From Anabaena sp. UHCC 0187 (GTDB lineage Bacteria; Cyanobacteriota; Cyanobacteriia; Cyanobacteriales; Nostocaceae): 64,000 bases of DNA. Location: NCBI RefSeq assembly GCF_009712035.1, contig NZ_VILB01000003.1, forward strand, positions 62,001 through 126,000. The letters run 5' to 3'. The translations under genes and the position numbers were made by a program. The notes under the pieces were generated by a model. That model saw only the letters and a list, made by a program, of their open reading frames with translations. It made no database searches and was not told where the DNA came from. This document shows positions 1-9,850 of this stretch, one piece after another; within the stretch, counting starts at the first letter, position 1, and each line of letters opens with the position of its first letter.

Positions 1-65
1 TATATTCTATATCTTATGAGTAAATATTAGTCAATGGTAACTAAAATAATAACTAATCATCAAAT

Positions 66-584
66 ATGCAAACTTCTGTATTTGATAGTTTTTCCCGCCG
101 TATAAGTATAACAGCTATTACGGGATATCAAAGATACATTTCCCCCCATAAAGGGTTTAGGTGCGCCCACCGTGTGTTACATGGTGGAGAATCTTGTTCT
201 GGGTATGTAAAACGACAAATTACTGAACATGGGTTAAAAGCTGCTTTGATCAAGTCGCAACAAAGATTTATAGCTTGCAAACACGCAAATCAAATTTTGC
301 ACGCGCAAATTGAAACCCCCGAATTACCAGAAGAAAACGCAGAAATAGAAGCACAAAATCCTAAAAAAGCACCCATAAAAACTTCTCAAAATTCCTCATT
401 CTTCAATACTAACCAGATTGATTGTGTGGATTTGGGTTGTAATTGTGCTGAATTATTAAATATAGTTCCTGATTGCAGTTTAGCTGATTGTAGCCTTCCT
501 GATTTTGCTGCTGTTGATTGCAGTTCTCTAGATTGTGGTGCTGCTGATTGTAGTTTTTTAGATTGTGGAGGATGTAGTTGGTAA
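66..584 (+). CDS. YidD-like protein with Cys-rich repeat tail
   Basis: Residues about 15-75 resemble the YidD membrane-insertion efficiency factor: the family start 'GYQRYISP' is present, then a short Cys-containing segment and a conserved helix ending in 'ACKHAN'. YidD proteins are usually 70-90 residues and help YidC/Sec insert inner-membrane proteins. This one has 172 residues. It continues through a charged linker (about 80-115) into a tail with Cys roughly every fifth residue in 'DCxxx' units. As I remember them, Nostocales homologues carry a similar tail. It converges with the SDR gene at 757. Family confidence is moderate and the tail's role is unknown. Confidence 0.7.
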   Translation: MQTSVFDSFSRRISITAITGYQRYISPHKGFRCAHRVLHGGESCSGYVKRQITEHGLKAALIKSQQRFIACKHANQILHAQIETPELPEENAEIEAQNPKKAPIKTSQNSSFFNTNQIDCVDLGCNCAELLNIVPDCSLADCSLPDFAAVDCSSLDCGAADCSFLDCGGCSW

Positions 585-756
585 ATTTAAAATTAAAAGC
601 AGAAAATTAAAAGTCAATAAATTCCAAAATTTTTAAATTCAAAATTAAGCAGATTTTTCTTCTACTCCCTTTCCAGTCTTTCTTCTTTCTTATTCTGACT
701 CCTGACTCCTAACTGGTCACTGAGCGAAGCCGAAGTGCTAACTCCTGACTCCTAAA
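585..756. repeat. Repeat-filled convergent spacer
   Basis: The gap between the YidD-like gene and the SDR gene is AT-rich and made of short direct repeats (AATTAAAA-type units at 585-655, then CTCCTGACTCCTAACT-type heptamers at about 695-755). The stretch 'CACTGAGCGAAGCCGAAG' interrupts the heptamers. No clear terminator is seen. Confidence 0.6.
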
Positions 757-1548
757 CTACTTATCTTCCTGCATACTTCTCACAATTTTTGTGACAATTT
801 TCCTAGGAATAAATCTGACACATTTGGACATGAGTTTATTCATAAAACCAGGAATAACAATTGTTTTTCCCTGCATTAGAGCATCATAACCAATTTGGGC
901 TACAGTTTCCGCATCCATCATCTTTTTACCCTTCAGCAGTTTAGAATCTGCCATTCCGGTTCTTTCATGAAATGCGGATGTAGTAGAACCTGGACAAAGA
1001 ACAGTTACGGTTACACCTGTACCTTCTAATTCATTAGCAATCGCTTCTGAAAAAGATAAAATATAGGCTTTAGTCGCAAAATAAACTGCCATTAAAGGAC
1101 CTGGTTGAAATGCAGCCGCAGAGGAAACATTTAAGATTTTACCATGACCTTGTTTAACCATTTCTCTGAGAAATAACTTGGTTAAATGAGTCAAACAAAC
1201 TAAATTTACCTGCAACATTTCCAATTCAGTATTGAGGTTAGTTTCATTAAACAAACCATAAGTACCAAAACCTGCATTATTTACTAAAATATCAACTTTT
1301 ATGCCTGCTTGTTGTAACTCTGTAAAAATTTCTTCTGGAGATGTGGATATAGATAAATCTTTAACAATAGGCTTGACAAAAATTCCAAACTCTTCTTCAA
1401 GTTCAACAGCTATTATTTTAAGTCTTTCTCCCATCCTATCTACCAAGACAAGATTATAATTTTCATGAGCAAAAATCCGGGCGAACTCATAACCAATACC
1501 ACTAGCTGAACCCGTAATTAAAACAGTTTCTCGACATTTTACGTTCAT
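757..1548 (-). CDS. Short-chain dehydrogenase/reductase in the hetN position
   Basis: A classical SDR of about 263 residues. It shows the Rossmann motif TGSASGIG, the NAG motif (LVNNAG), a catalytic serine region (NVSSAAA) and the YFATK (YxxxK) pair. The ATG at 1548 fits the family N-terminus better than the in-frame GTG at 1584. It follows hglB and is the last gene of the hgl series, where Anabaena PCC 7120 has hetN. The ERGSGR motif tied to HetN patterning activity is absent; the matching segment reads 'KQGHGKI'. It may reduce a keto group in glycolipid synthesis (for example to a keto-ol type product). This is inference; the SDR assignment itself is secure. Confidence 0.85.
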   Translation of the reverse strand: MNVKCRETVLITGSASGIGYEFARIFAHENYNLVLVDRMGERLKIIAVELEEEFGIFVKPIVKDLSISTSPEEIFTELQQAGIKVDILVNNAGFGTYGLFNETNLNTELEMLQVNLVCLTHLTKLFLREMVKQGHGKILNVSSAAAFQPGPLMAVYFATKAYILSFSEAIANELEGTGVTVTVLCPGSTTSAFHERTGMADSKLLKGKKMMDAETVAQIGYDALMQGKTIVIPGFMNKLMSKCVRFIPRKIVTKIVRSMQEDK

Positions 1549-1605
1549 TTTAAAAAAGTGAGTTTGTATTAATAAAATAGGCACGGATAAACCGTGCCAA
1601 CACCA

Positions 1606-3120
1606 TTAAGCAAGACTTAAGAACCCAGTTTGCACTAAATAAGATGTGTAAGTCATCAACAATTGAGAATCAATAGGAGGACAAACAATAGAACTGCCTT
1701 TGAGTGCTTCTAGAGTTTCTTCACAACTAATAATTGGTCTTCTCGCTTGTAAATACAAATCAGGAATAGTGATTTGTTCATCTGACCAACGTTCTAGTAA
1801 AAATGGCCGCAAAGTATATAAAGGATTGTCTTGAGATGTGACATTATTAATTAATTCTGCTTGCCATTCTTCGTAGGGAATCATCTTCAGTGAGAATCCG
1901 AAAGAACGTACCCAATCAACTAAAGATTTTAAGGAAGCAGGTTGAGGATGTTGTAAATGGAAAGCCTTACCTACAGATGTTTCTTGTCGAGAAAGATAAA
2001 CAACTGATTTACTGACATAATCAACAGGAGACATATCTAACATATAATCTACATCAGGGAAAGAACCCATTTGTAGACAACCCTTAATCATCAAATTGAT
2101 GAAATCATGGGTGTTGCAAATCCCAGTTTTACTATCTCCAGAAATTAACGGAGGTCTGTGAATTGTGATAGGTAATCCTCGACTACCAGCAATTTTTACT
2201 AATTTTTCTGCTACCCATTTAGTTTGGGAATAACCGAGGAAAATCCCTTCCCAGTCATGGAAATCATCATCTTCTTTAACTAACTTACCAGCATAGGCAG
2301 TTGATTCAAAAACAGCCACACTAGAAACATAATGAACTGGCTTAACTTTAGTTTGACAAGCTAACCGCAAAACTTCCTGTGTACCCAAAACATTCGCTGT
2401 TTTTAATGCTGAGTAAGGATAAACATAATTCAGTAAAGCTGCACTATGATAAATAGTATCAATATTAGCCGCTAGACTTTCAAATTGTTCTGCACTAATC
2501 CCCAAATGTGGCTGTGCTAAGTCACCAGTAATAGGGATAATTCGGCTACTATATTCATCTTGCCAAATGCCATATTGTTGCAAATTATTTTCTAATTTGC
2601 TTTTACCTTCTTCCAAATTACTAGCACGGACTAAGCAATAAAGAGTTGCGTCAGATACTTCTAGTAATTCCTTGATAATGAAAGCGCCTAAATAACCTGT
2701 TCCCCCGGTTAAAAAGATATTTTTAGGGTTAGTAACAGAAACAGCAGTACCTATGGGCTGAATAGTGGGGTCGAGGACAGCTTCCGCAGCTAAATCCAGA
2801 AGAGGAGGAGCAAAACTAACTGGAGAATTTGTCCCAGAACCTGCATCTTTCACTTGAGAATCATCACTTGATTCTTCTGACAACCGCTGAGAAAGGGCAG
2901 CAATGTTAGGATAATGCCAAAGTAAAATAGGAGAGGGTTTAAAACCTAGCAACCCTTCTAACTTACTAATAATCATCATGGCTTGAGCAGAATCCAAACC
3001 ATAATTTTCTAAGTTTTCGTCAACGTCAATTTCTACGGTTTCAACTCCGACAACTTCCGCAAGATGAGAAACTAGAAATGCTTGAATACTTTCAGCATTA
3101 TAAGACTGTTTTAAATTCAT
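1606..3120 (-). CDS. hglB: HglB/HetM: ACP plus thioester reductase
   Basis: The 504-residue length matches HetM/HglB. The N-terminal acyl carrier domain (about 10-85) has the phosphopantetheine serine in 'YGLDSAQAM'. From about residue 130 follows an SDR-type thioester reductase (SDR family 5) with NADP motif '[10 protein letters not shown]' and catalytic '[10 protein letters not shown]'. Such domains release a thioester-bound chain by reduction to aldehyde or alcohol, which fits the terminal alcohol of heterocyst glycolipid aglycones. The ATG lies 2 bases after the hglA stop, so translation is probably coupled. Mutants of this gene in Anabaena and Nostoc lack the glycolipid layer (established knowledge). 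Confidence 0.93.
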   Translation of the reverse strand: MNLKQSYNAESIQAFLVSHLAEVVGVETVEIDVDENLENYGLDSAQAMMIISKLEGLLGFKPSPILLWHYPNIAALSQRLSEESSDDSQVKDAGSGTNSPVSFAPPLLDLAAEAVLDPTIQPIGTAVSVTNPKNIFLTGGTGYLGAFIIKELLEVSDATLYCLVRASNLEEGKSKLENNLQQYGIWQDEYSSRIIPITGDLAQPHLGISAEQFESLAANIDTIYHSAALLNYVYPYSALKTANVLGTQEVLRLACQTKVKPVHYVSSVAVFESTAYAGKLVKEDDDFHDWEGIFLGYSQTKWVAEKLVKIAGSRGLPITIHRPPLISGDSKTGICNTHDFINLMIKGCLQMGSFPDVDYMLDMSPVDYVSKSVVYLSRQETSVGKAFHLQHPQPASLKSLVDWVRSFGFSLKMIPYEEWQAELINNVTSQDNPLYTLRPFLLERWSDEQITIPDLYLQARRPIISCEETLEALKGSSIVCPPIDSQLLMTYTSYLVQTGFLSLA

Positions 3121-3122
3121 TT

Positions 3123-4790
3123 TTACTTCTCCAATGTAGAAGGAATTGGCTGATATTGACTGTAGTAAGTAGGCATTTGCAAACCCTGCATTTTTAAACT
3201 GTGGCTGCGGTATAAAAACCCTGCCCCTTTCATAATTTGGTCAGCAACATCAACCACATGACGCTGATTAGGTTCTGACAAATATGAACCACGCACCCAG
3301 TCATTAAAGCCACCCATAGCTGGTCCGCACCATATTTGATAATCGACTTCCCGACCTTTTTCACCAGTGCTAGACCAGCGAGAAGATAACCCTAAATACC
3401 AGCGAAAGATTACAGCCATTTTCAATTTAGGATTGTTAACTGCTTTACCCAATTTTTCCGGATTCTTTTGGGATAAATAAGCTGCTGCACTTTCCCAAAC
3501 TTCCGCAAGACTTTTACGGAAAATTTGTTTTTCTAGTTTCTCTTTTTCTGCTAGAGGAATCTGTTCAATAGAGTCGTAAGTGCGGTACAATTCATACAGT
3601 TTTTGCGCTCGCATAGGGAACATTGTCCCCCGTTTGAGAACTTGTAATTTGACTCCCATTTCAAACATATCGGCTGCGGGAGCCATTGTCATATCTGCCA
3701 TTTCTGCTTGTGCTAATAACTTTTTAGTATGTTCACAAGCACCAGATTCCACACAAGATTGATTAATTGAACCCGTGACTATATAAGCAGCACCCATCAT
3801 AAAACCAGCTAATGCTGATTCTGGTGTACCAATGCCTCCAGCTACTCCGACTCTAATAGGAACTGAGTAATTATATTGCCCTTGAATTTCGTCTCTCAGG
3901 GCAATAATTGAAGGTAATAGACATACTAAAGGACGATTATCTGTATGACCACCAGAGTCAGCTTCAACGATAATATCATCAGCCATTGGCACTTGTCTCG
4001 CCAAATTGGCTTGCAATTCTGTAATGAGTCCTTGCTCAAGTAATTCCTTGAGAATTCTTTCTGGTGCAGGTTGCAAAAATTTAGTAGCAACTTCCCGACG
4101 GGAAATTTTAGCAATTACCTTATTTCTGATATCAATTTGATTAGCTGCATTTAATCTTAACCCCGCAACTCGATAATAAACGATGTTAGGAGTTAAGTCT
4201 AAAAATGCTGATGCTTCTACAGTTCTCACACCGTATTTCAAATATAAATCTACAGCCCGACGTTCAATAGCTGGTTCGTTAGGACTGTGAATTAAATTGA
4301 AAGCATAGGGACCATTAGGTAATGCTTCTTGAATACGATTAATTGCGGTTTCTAAGCGTTCTGGAAGCAAACCACCTGCACCAAAGGAACTTAAAATTTT
4401 CTCTTTTCCCAGAGCAATTACCATTTCTTCGGAAGCAATACCCCCAGCCATTGCTCCGGTCATATAGGCATACTTTACACCATAAGTAGCGAGAAAACTA
4501 GGGTCGCCAAGTTGTTGTAATCGTAGGGGAGGGAGTGAAATTAAAAGTTCTGCTTGTCCAAATGAACTATTATCACTAGGTGCTAAATAACCATCATTAG
4601 TAGCACCAATTCTCCCTGCTATTTTAATAATATGACAAGGTTGATCTAATGTTAATAGTTTATCTTTGATGGCACTTTTTTCAAAGCTAACACAATCTAA
4701 TGAACCTTTCCAAATTTGGTTTTGATGATTACAGGTAAAAAAACCTAGTCCATTATCATGTTTATTTAGTACCGTCTCGATTGTTGTCAC
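3123..4790 (-). CDS. hglA: HglA: PfaD-type FMN enoyl reductase
   Basis: A 555-residue member of the PfaD/2-nitropropane dioxygenase family, an FMN TIM-barrel enoyl-ACP reductase acting in trans on a PKS. Hallmarks include '[20 protein letters not shown]' and the long PfaD-specific stretch with '[11 protein letters not shown]' and '[18 protein letters not shown]'. In PUFA synthases the partner saturates the 2,3-double bond after dehydration; here it would supply the saturated stretches of the glycolipid alcohol. It sits between hglC and hglB like the Anabaena counterpart (alr5356). A 208-bp spacer carrying an inverted dispersed repeat separates it from hglC. The symbol hglA is used in the literature for this position, but I cannot verify it here. 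Confidence 0.85.
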   Translation of the reverse strand: MTTIETVLNKHDNGLGFFTCNHQNQIWKGSLDCVSFEKSAIKDKLLTLDQPCHIIKIAGRIGATNDGYLAPSDNSSFGQAELLISLPPLRLQQLGDPSFLATYGVKYAYMTGAMAGGIASEEMVIALGKEKILSSFGAGGLLPERLETAINRIQEALPNGPYAFNLIHSPNEPAIERRAVDLYLKYGVRTVEASAFLDLTPNIVYYRVAGLRLNAANQIDIRNKVIAKISRREVATKFLQPAPERILKELLEQGLITELQANLARQVPMADDIIVEADSGGHTDNRPLVCLLPSIIALRDEIQGQYNYSVPIRVGVAGGIGTPESALAGFMMGAAYIVTGSINQSCVESGACEHTKKLLAQAEMADMTMAPAADMFEMGVKLQVLKRGTMFPMRAQKLYELYRTYDSIEQIPLAEKEKLEKQIFRKSLAEVWESAAAYLSQKNPEKLGKAVNNPKLKMAVIFRWYLGLSSRWSSTGEKGREVDYQIWCGPAMGGFNDWVRGSYLSEPNQRHVVDVADQIMKGAGFLYRSHSLKMQGLQMPTYYSQYQPIPSTLEK

Positions 4791-4840
4791 GGTAGTTATT
4801 CCTCAATTTATAAGCGAAGGATGTGAAATGAAGAATTTAG

Positions 4841-4964
4841 CTCACGCAGAGGCGCAGAGGTACAGAGAAAGAGCGTTGATCTTTTTACATCTCGATGTAA
4901 TTTTCAGGCTATTTCTGAATACAATTTTTTCTTCCCTCTGTGTCCTCTGTGCCTCTGTGGTTAG
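4841..4964. repeat. Dispersed CGCAGAG-type repeat, inverted pair
   Basis: One arm at 4841-4872 reads CTCACGCAGAGGCGCAGAGG and onward; an imperfect reverse-complement arm (CCTCTGTGCCTCTGTGG) lies at about 4934-4960. The pair sits in the hglC-hglA spacer and could fold as an RNA hairpin. The family recurs at about 9787, 41192, 42264, 43582, 43997 and 63309. Confidence 0.75.
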
Positions 4965-4998
4965 TTAAAAAAGAGCTTTACACTTAACACTAAGTGGA

Positions 4999-7900
4999 TT
5001 ATTTCTCTTCGTTTAGTAGGTTCTGAGCGCAAGCTAGTTGCAATTGGATGATTTCGCTCATTTGTTGACTAAAATCTTGTCTAGCTGCTAAGAAACTTGT
5101 GTGCGTTTTAGTTAATTTCGCAGTGTTGTTACTCAGGTTTTGATACTGAGCAATTTTTAAATCATTCATGCTAATTTTTCCACTAGATTCTTGATTTATG
5201 TTTTGCTTAATGATTTTTGTTGACTCAAAGAATTTTAGTTTCTTTGACAATTCTAAACCGTTCTCCATGATCGTTTTCATGGTATTTTTCTGTGGTTTGG
5301 GTTGGGGTTTGGGGTAAATTTCTGTGGGTGCTATTTTCTCCGATGTCTGTAGGGAATTGATGATTTTATACTCTTGATGAGTAGGATTTGTTTGCTTGTG
5401 GTTATTAGCAAAAATTTGGCGATTTTCTGCATTCAAAATTGCAGAAGTCATGGAATTACCACCTAATGTAACTTTTCTCAGTGCAGCTTTTTTCTGTTGG
5501 GTGTTTTCTGAGGATAGGTTATATAAAGGAGCAAGATTCAAGTTTACTTGATGACTCAATAATTTTGCTAATGCTTTAATTAGGGAACTATGATCATCTG
5601 TACCCCGTCGGTTTAGGGATACGGTAAGATGTTCTTGATTACCTAAGTTTTTATCTATCCAGCGTGAACAAATACCACCAGCACCGGCTTCAATAAAGAT
5701 TTTTGCTCCGTCACCATAGACGCGATTAACTAAGCGGGGAAAGTCGAGTTGTTGACATAATCCTGTGGCAATATTGTGGGCAATTTGGTTGCTTTCAATT
5801 TCAATTGATTGATATTCAGCCGCAGAATAAAACTTAATTTCGGGTATTTTTTGCGCTGGTATAGTGTATAATTTTTCCAATTCTTGAGACTCTGATTGCA
5901 TTGCTTGACAATGAATCACATGATCAAAGGGAGCAGGAAAAGAATTACAACCCAGGGTTTTAATTACTCGTTCACAAGCTGCTGGTTCTCCGGCAATTAA
6001 TACTTCTTCTGGGGTATTAATCTGTGTTAGGTAAACACGGGTTTCATTTTTTAAACATTCTCTAACTTGGGCTGGAGTAGCCATGAGAACGTAGTTAGCC
6101 CACAACTTATTCTCTGGATTTATGTCAGTTTTTGGTAGTCCCCAATACTCACGGACAGCATTTTTGGGTCCTGATAATCTATCTCCAAATAAAGCTGATG
6201 AATTGAAGGTATGACTAACTTCATAAAAATTGCTCCATACTCCTTGAGCAACCATCATGCTAGTTTCACCTAAACTATATCCGAAAATATATTTAGGTTT
6301 AATTTGAAAATCCTCGGTAATAATTGTGGAGATTAATCTGGTAAAAAGCACTTCTGCTTCAAACATTGCTAAGGAATCATCCAGCAATTTCTTTTCTAGG
6401 GTTTCTAATTGTCGAGTTGACAATTTACTCAAACTTCTCGGAAATACCAGTTTTTCAACATCTGCTGCTCGTTCGTCAAGACTTTTGATAATGACATCAT
6501 CTAAGACTTTAGGAAATAAACGGAAAAGACTCCGACCAATTCCTAAATAAGTATTAACAGCAGCGGGATAAACAAAGGCAATTTCTCCATCTTTACCCAG
6601 GGGTTTGGGTGTGAAATAACTACCTATGGGAGTTTGCCAATCTTTGCCATTTGCAAAGGCATTAGTTACACCTTTTTTGGCGGAATTAATTTCTTTGATT
6701 AATTCTTTTTGGTTGCGTCCAGTTAGGGAAAGTGTATATTTGCTGTCAGAGTTTTGTTGAAATTTAACAAAGGTTTGACTAGCGATATCTTTGAGAGAAT
6801 CAGCATTTTCAATTGTTGCTTGCAAATGATCCAATGCTGCTAATAAGCTAGATTGATCATCTGCCGCAATGGGTAATAAATGCAAAGGTCTGGATTCTAA
6901 ATATGTGCTGGTGCGTTCTGGTTGTTGGGTTTCTTCTGATAAGATGATATGGGCAAAAGAACCGTCACAACCAATACTATTAATCGCGGAAATTCGAGAT
7001 TTGACCTCTTTTTGCAAAAACCAAGGTCTGGACTCAGTAGCGACGTAGAAAGGACTACCTTCCCATACTTGCGGTGTTTTCACACCAGACCAATTGGGAG
7101 TTCCGGGAATATATCTGTGATAAATACTCAGTGCAGTTTTAATTAAACTGGCAATTCCGGACGCAACGAAGGTATGACCAATATTAGCTTTAACGCTACC
7201 TATAGCGCAGTGTAAACCATCTCCAACGGCAGGATAAGCTTGAAGAATACCGTTAATTTCGGCTTCGTCTTCTGCGGGAATACCACTAGCGCAGACTTCC
7301 AAATAATTAACTTTTGTGGGTTCAATTCCTGCTTGTTGAAAAGCCTGTTGACAGACTTGGGTAATGGTATGGCTATCTACAGCCATTGAGGGAGATTGAC
7401 CAATGCTAATACCATCAATTACTGCATAGATTCGTTGATTATTTGCTAACGCCGTATCATGACGTTTAAGAACAACTGCACCTGCACCTTCTCCCACATT
7501 CCAACCATTAGCTTTTTCGTCAAAACTTAAAGTATTGACTCCTGTATTAATTGTCCCAAATTGACTTCGCAACAAGACATTTTCTACACCTCCTGCTAAG
7601 TCAACAGCACCCACAACTACAGCATCTACTTCATGAGTATCTAGCAGCATTTGCGCTAATTCTAAAGCTTTAAAAGCGGCTGTTTCGACGGCACTAATAG
7701 TAAAAGATGGGCCAGAGAAATTCCATAAAGAGGAAATCCGACTAGCCATAATATTGGTAACGTAACTCAGATATTCACTCAATTCAACTTGATGATGAAT
7801 ACTATCTTGAACAATGCCTTCTAATTGATTAACTTTTTCTGGTGATAAAGCAATTTCTGCCCCATTCAAACCATCTTTAATTTGCCAAGATGAATTCCAT

Positions 7901-8313
7901 CTTTGCTGGAGTTGGTGTACAGATAATTCTGTATCTGCGGCAATAATTACCGCTACGTTACTATTAGGTGAAAGTCCCGCATCTTTGAGGGCGCGGTCAG
8001 CAACTCTTAATAATAAAAGTTGTTGAGAGTTGATTTTTTCAACTTCATTGGGAGGAATTTTGTAAGCTAAAGTATCAACTTCAAAATTATCAATATACGC
8101 TCCTTGTGGGACTTTTCCAGCTTCTAAACCATACTCGCGCAGTAAAGTTTCTTGCTGGTCAATACCATGCCATCTTGATTCTGGTAAGGTGACAAAATGC
8201 TGTTTTCCATCATAGATACTGTTCTCAAAGGCATCTAATTCTTGACATTCACCAAAAAAGGCATCCATTCCTACAATCGCCATTTTTGCAGTCTTATTTT
8301 GCTGAATATTCAT
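4999..8313 (-). CDS. hglC: HglC: chain-length-factor-like KS plus acyltransferase
   Basis: 1104 residues. Residues about 10-460 form a ketosynthase fold, but the nucleophile is missing: where active partners read DAACxS this protein has 'SAVETAAF', placing Glu210 at the Cys position, and the first His motif (EAHGTGT) reads 'EVCASGI'. Only His380 ('NIGHT') remains. This is the pattern of a chain-length factor pairing with an active KS such as HglD. Residues about 575-890 are an acyltransferase with the nucleophile in 'GYSLGE' (Ser680). A 200-residue tail ends in a helical segment. It resembles the CLF part of PfaC plus a PfaB-like AT. Its ATG lies 4 bases after the hglD stop. Confidence 0.88.
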   Translation of the reverse strand: MNIQQNKTAKMAIVGMDAFFGECQELDAFENSIYDGKQHFVTLPESRWHGIDQQETLLREYGLEAGKVPQGAYIDNFEVDTLAYKIPPNEVEKINSQQLLLLRVADRALKDAGLSPNSNVAVIIAADTELSVHQLQQRWNSSWQIKDGLNGAEIALSPEKVNQLEGIVQDSIHHQVELSEYLSYVTNIMASRISSLWNFSGPSFTISAVETAAFKALELAQMLLDTHEVDAVVVGAVDLAGGVENVLLRSQFGTINTGVNTLSFDEKANGWNVGEGAGAVVLKRHDTALANNQRIYAVIDGISIGQSPSMAVDSHTITQVCQQAFQQAGIEPTKVNYLEVCASGIPAEDEAEINGILQAYPAVGDGLHCAIGSVKANIGHTFVASGIASLIKTALSIYHRYIPGTPNWSGVKTPQVWEGSPFYVATESRPWFLQKEVKSRISAINSIGCDGSFAHIILSEETQQPERTSTYLESRPLHLLPIAADDQSSLLAALDHLQATIENADSLKDIASQTFVKFQQNSDSKYTLSLTGRNQKELIKEINSAKKGVTNAFANGKDWQTPIGSYFTPKPLGKDGEIAFVYPAAVNTYLGIGRSLFRLFPKVLDDVIIKSLDERAADVEKLVFPRSLSKLSTRQLETLEKKLLDDSLAMFEAEVLFTRLISTIITEDFQIKPKYIFGYSLGETSMMVAQGVWSNFYEVSHTFNSSALFGDRLSGPKNAVREYWGLPKTDINPENKLWANYVLMATPAQVRECLKNETRVYLTQINTPEEVLIAGEPAACERVIKTLGCNSFPAPFDHVIHCQAMQSESQELEKLYTIPAQKIPEIKFYSAAEYQSIEIESNQIAHNIATGLCQQLDFPRLVNRVYGDGAKIFIEAGAGGICSRWIDKNLGNQEHLTVSLNRRGTDDHSSLIKALAKLLSHQVNLNLAPLYNLSSENTQQKKAALRKVTLGGNSMTSAILNAENRQIFANNHKQTNPTHQEYKIINSLQTSEKIAPTEIYPKPQPKPQKNTMKTIMENGLELSKKLKFFESTKIIKQNINQESSGKISMNDLKIAQYQNLSNNTAKLTKTHTSFLAARQDFSQQMSEIIQLQLACAQNLLNEEK

Positions 8314-8317
8314 TTGC

Positions 8318-9670
8318 TTACTTCCCCTGTTCTAAAATGATATGAGAGTTTGTTCCACCAAAACCAAACGCACTTAAAGCTACTCTTTTAGTTCCTTGAC
8401 TCGGCCATTTCGTAGGCGTTCTGACAATGTTTTTTGGAGAGACAACATTGTTTTCAGCACCTATGGGTTGAGTCACATGAATAGTTGGAGGAATAACCCC
8501 ATGAGACATACTTAAAATTGTCTTGGTTATGCCTACCATGCCAGCAGCAACTAATAAATGACCAACATTTGTTTTGGTTGAACCTACTAATGGTGCTGCT
8601 TTATATGGACTAAAAAAGCCTTCAATTGAGTTACATTCTGTGGTATCTCCCAATAGAGTGCCGGTAGCATGGCACTCTAAATAATCAATAGTTTGGGGGT
8701 TAAGTTCAGCCTCTGAATAAGCTCTTTGATATGCCAGAGTTTGCCCTTGAGGATTAGGACTAAGAAGGTGCTTACCTTTACCATCATTAGATAAACCATT
8801 GCCGCAAATCGTTGCCAAGATTTTGTCACCATCTCTCACAGCATCACTGTATCTTTTGAGCATTACCATTCCAATTCCTTCGGAGGTAATTAACCCGCGT
8901 GATGACTTATCTAGAGGACGACTAATGCCATTATCTGGATATCCTTGAATACCAGAAAACAACATTCTGATAAATAGTGGATCTGAACAACTAATTGCAC
9001 CAGCTAACATCAAATCAGCTTTGCCAGATTGCAGATAATGGGATGCTAATTTAATGGCATAAAATGATGACGAACAGGCAGCATCTATACAGAAATGAGT
9101 TGCAGATAAAGAAAATGCTTTGGAAACTATAGCAGCGGGTAAACCGGAAACCATAGCATTGTATGGAGAGACTTTTGTGGAGGTTGATGAACCACTTAAA
9201 TGAAAGTCTTTTTCCTGTAATAGTTCACCAATTGCAGGTTCAATATTTTGCTGATAAATAGGAGCAAATAGGCTATTAGAAGCTTTGGTTGGTAATCCCA
9301 AAGTTCCTAAAACTACGCCACATTTTGCCAGTGCAGTTTGATTTCCCCAATAACCACTTTGGACAATGGCTTGTTTGGCAGCATACAATGACCATTTAAA
9401 GGTATTATCTAGGCTTTCAACAAATGCCCCAGGTAAGTTATACTCGTTGGCATCAAATTTAAAGTCGCGGATAAATCCACCTTTTTGAAAGTAGAATTTT
9501 TCCGGTTTACCTTTGGTTTCATCGTAGAATATAGCGGGATCTATTCCCAAATCCGCTACAGTTATAGATGATGTTGAATCTTTTTCTGCGGTGAGATTCT
9601 GCCAAAATTCTTCAGGATTATTAGCATCGGGAAATAGGCAAGATAACCCGATGATTGCTATTTTTTCCAA
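8318..9670 (-). CDS. hglD: HglD: stand-alone ketosynthase
   Basis: 450 residues covering one complete KAS-type ketosynthase domain. The full triad is visible: Cys199 in 'IDAACSSS', His334 in 'ECHATGT' and His371 in 'NVGHLLVAAG'. It should catalyse decarboxylative condensation of ACP-bound chains, probably as a heterodimer with the Cys-less KS of HglC encoded directly after it. That is the KS-CLF arrangement found fused in PfaC. A 180-bp spacer with a CGCAGAG-type repeat separates it from the preceding KR-DH gene. Confidence 0.88.
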   Translation of the reverse strand: MEKIAIIGLSCLFPDANNPEEFWQNLTAEKDSTSSITVADLGIDPAIFYDETKGKPEKFYFQKGGFIRDFKFDANEYNLPGAFVESLDNTFKWSLYAAKQAIVQSGYWGNQTALAKCGVVLGTLGLPTKASNSLFAPIYQQNIEPAIGELLQEKDFHLSGSSTSTKVSPYNAMVSGLPAAIVSKAFSLSATHFCIDAACSSSFYAIKLASHYLQSGKADLMLAGAISCSDPLFIRMLFSGIQGYPDNGISRPLDKSSRGLITSEGIGMVMLKRYSDAVRDGDKILATICGNGLSNDGKGKHLLSPNPQGQTLAYQRAYSEAELNPQTIDYLECHATGTLLGDTTECNSIEGFFSPYKAAPLVGSTKTNVGHLLVAAGMVGITKTILSMSHGVIPPTIHVTQPIGAENNVVSPKNIVRTPTKWPSQGTKRVALSAFGFGGTNSHIILEQGK

Positions 9671-9786
9671 TTTGAAAATCCTCGTTGGGGCATAAGACGT
9701 GACTGAAAAGGATTTACGCTATTCCCCCAATCGGCAAGGATTAACAACTTGCGCTGTTATTCGGTAAAAATTCACGAATGAAACGA

Positions 9787-9825
9787 ACCGCAGAGACGCA
9801 GAGGGCGCAGAGGTAGAGGATGAAG
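9787..9825. repeat. Dispersed CGCAGAG-type repeat
   Basis: A copy of the family (CCGCAGAGACGCAGAGGGCG and onward) in the 180-bp spacer between the KR-DH gene and hglD. No other element is evident in that spacer. Confidence 0.7.
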
Positions 9826-9850
9826 AGATGTTATTTATTCTGCATTTTTT

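Noticed and set aside
757-1548. Calling the SDR hetN from position alone
   Set aside because: The ERGSGR motif is missing and the sequence looks more like DltE-type SDRs.
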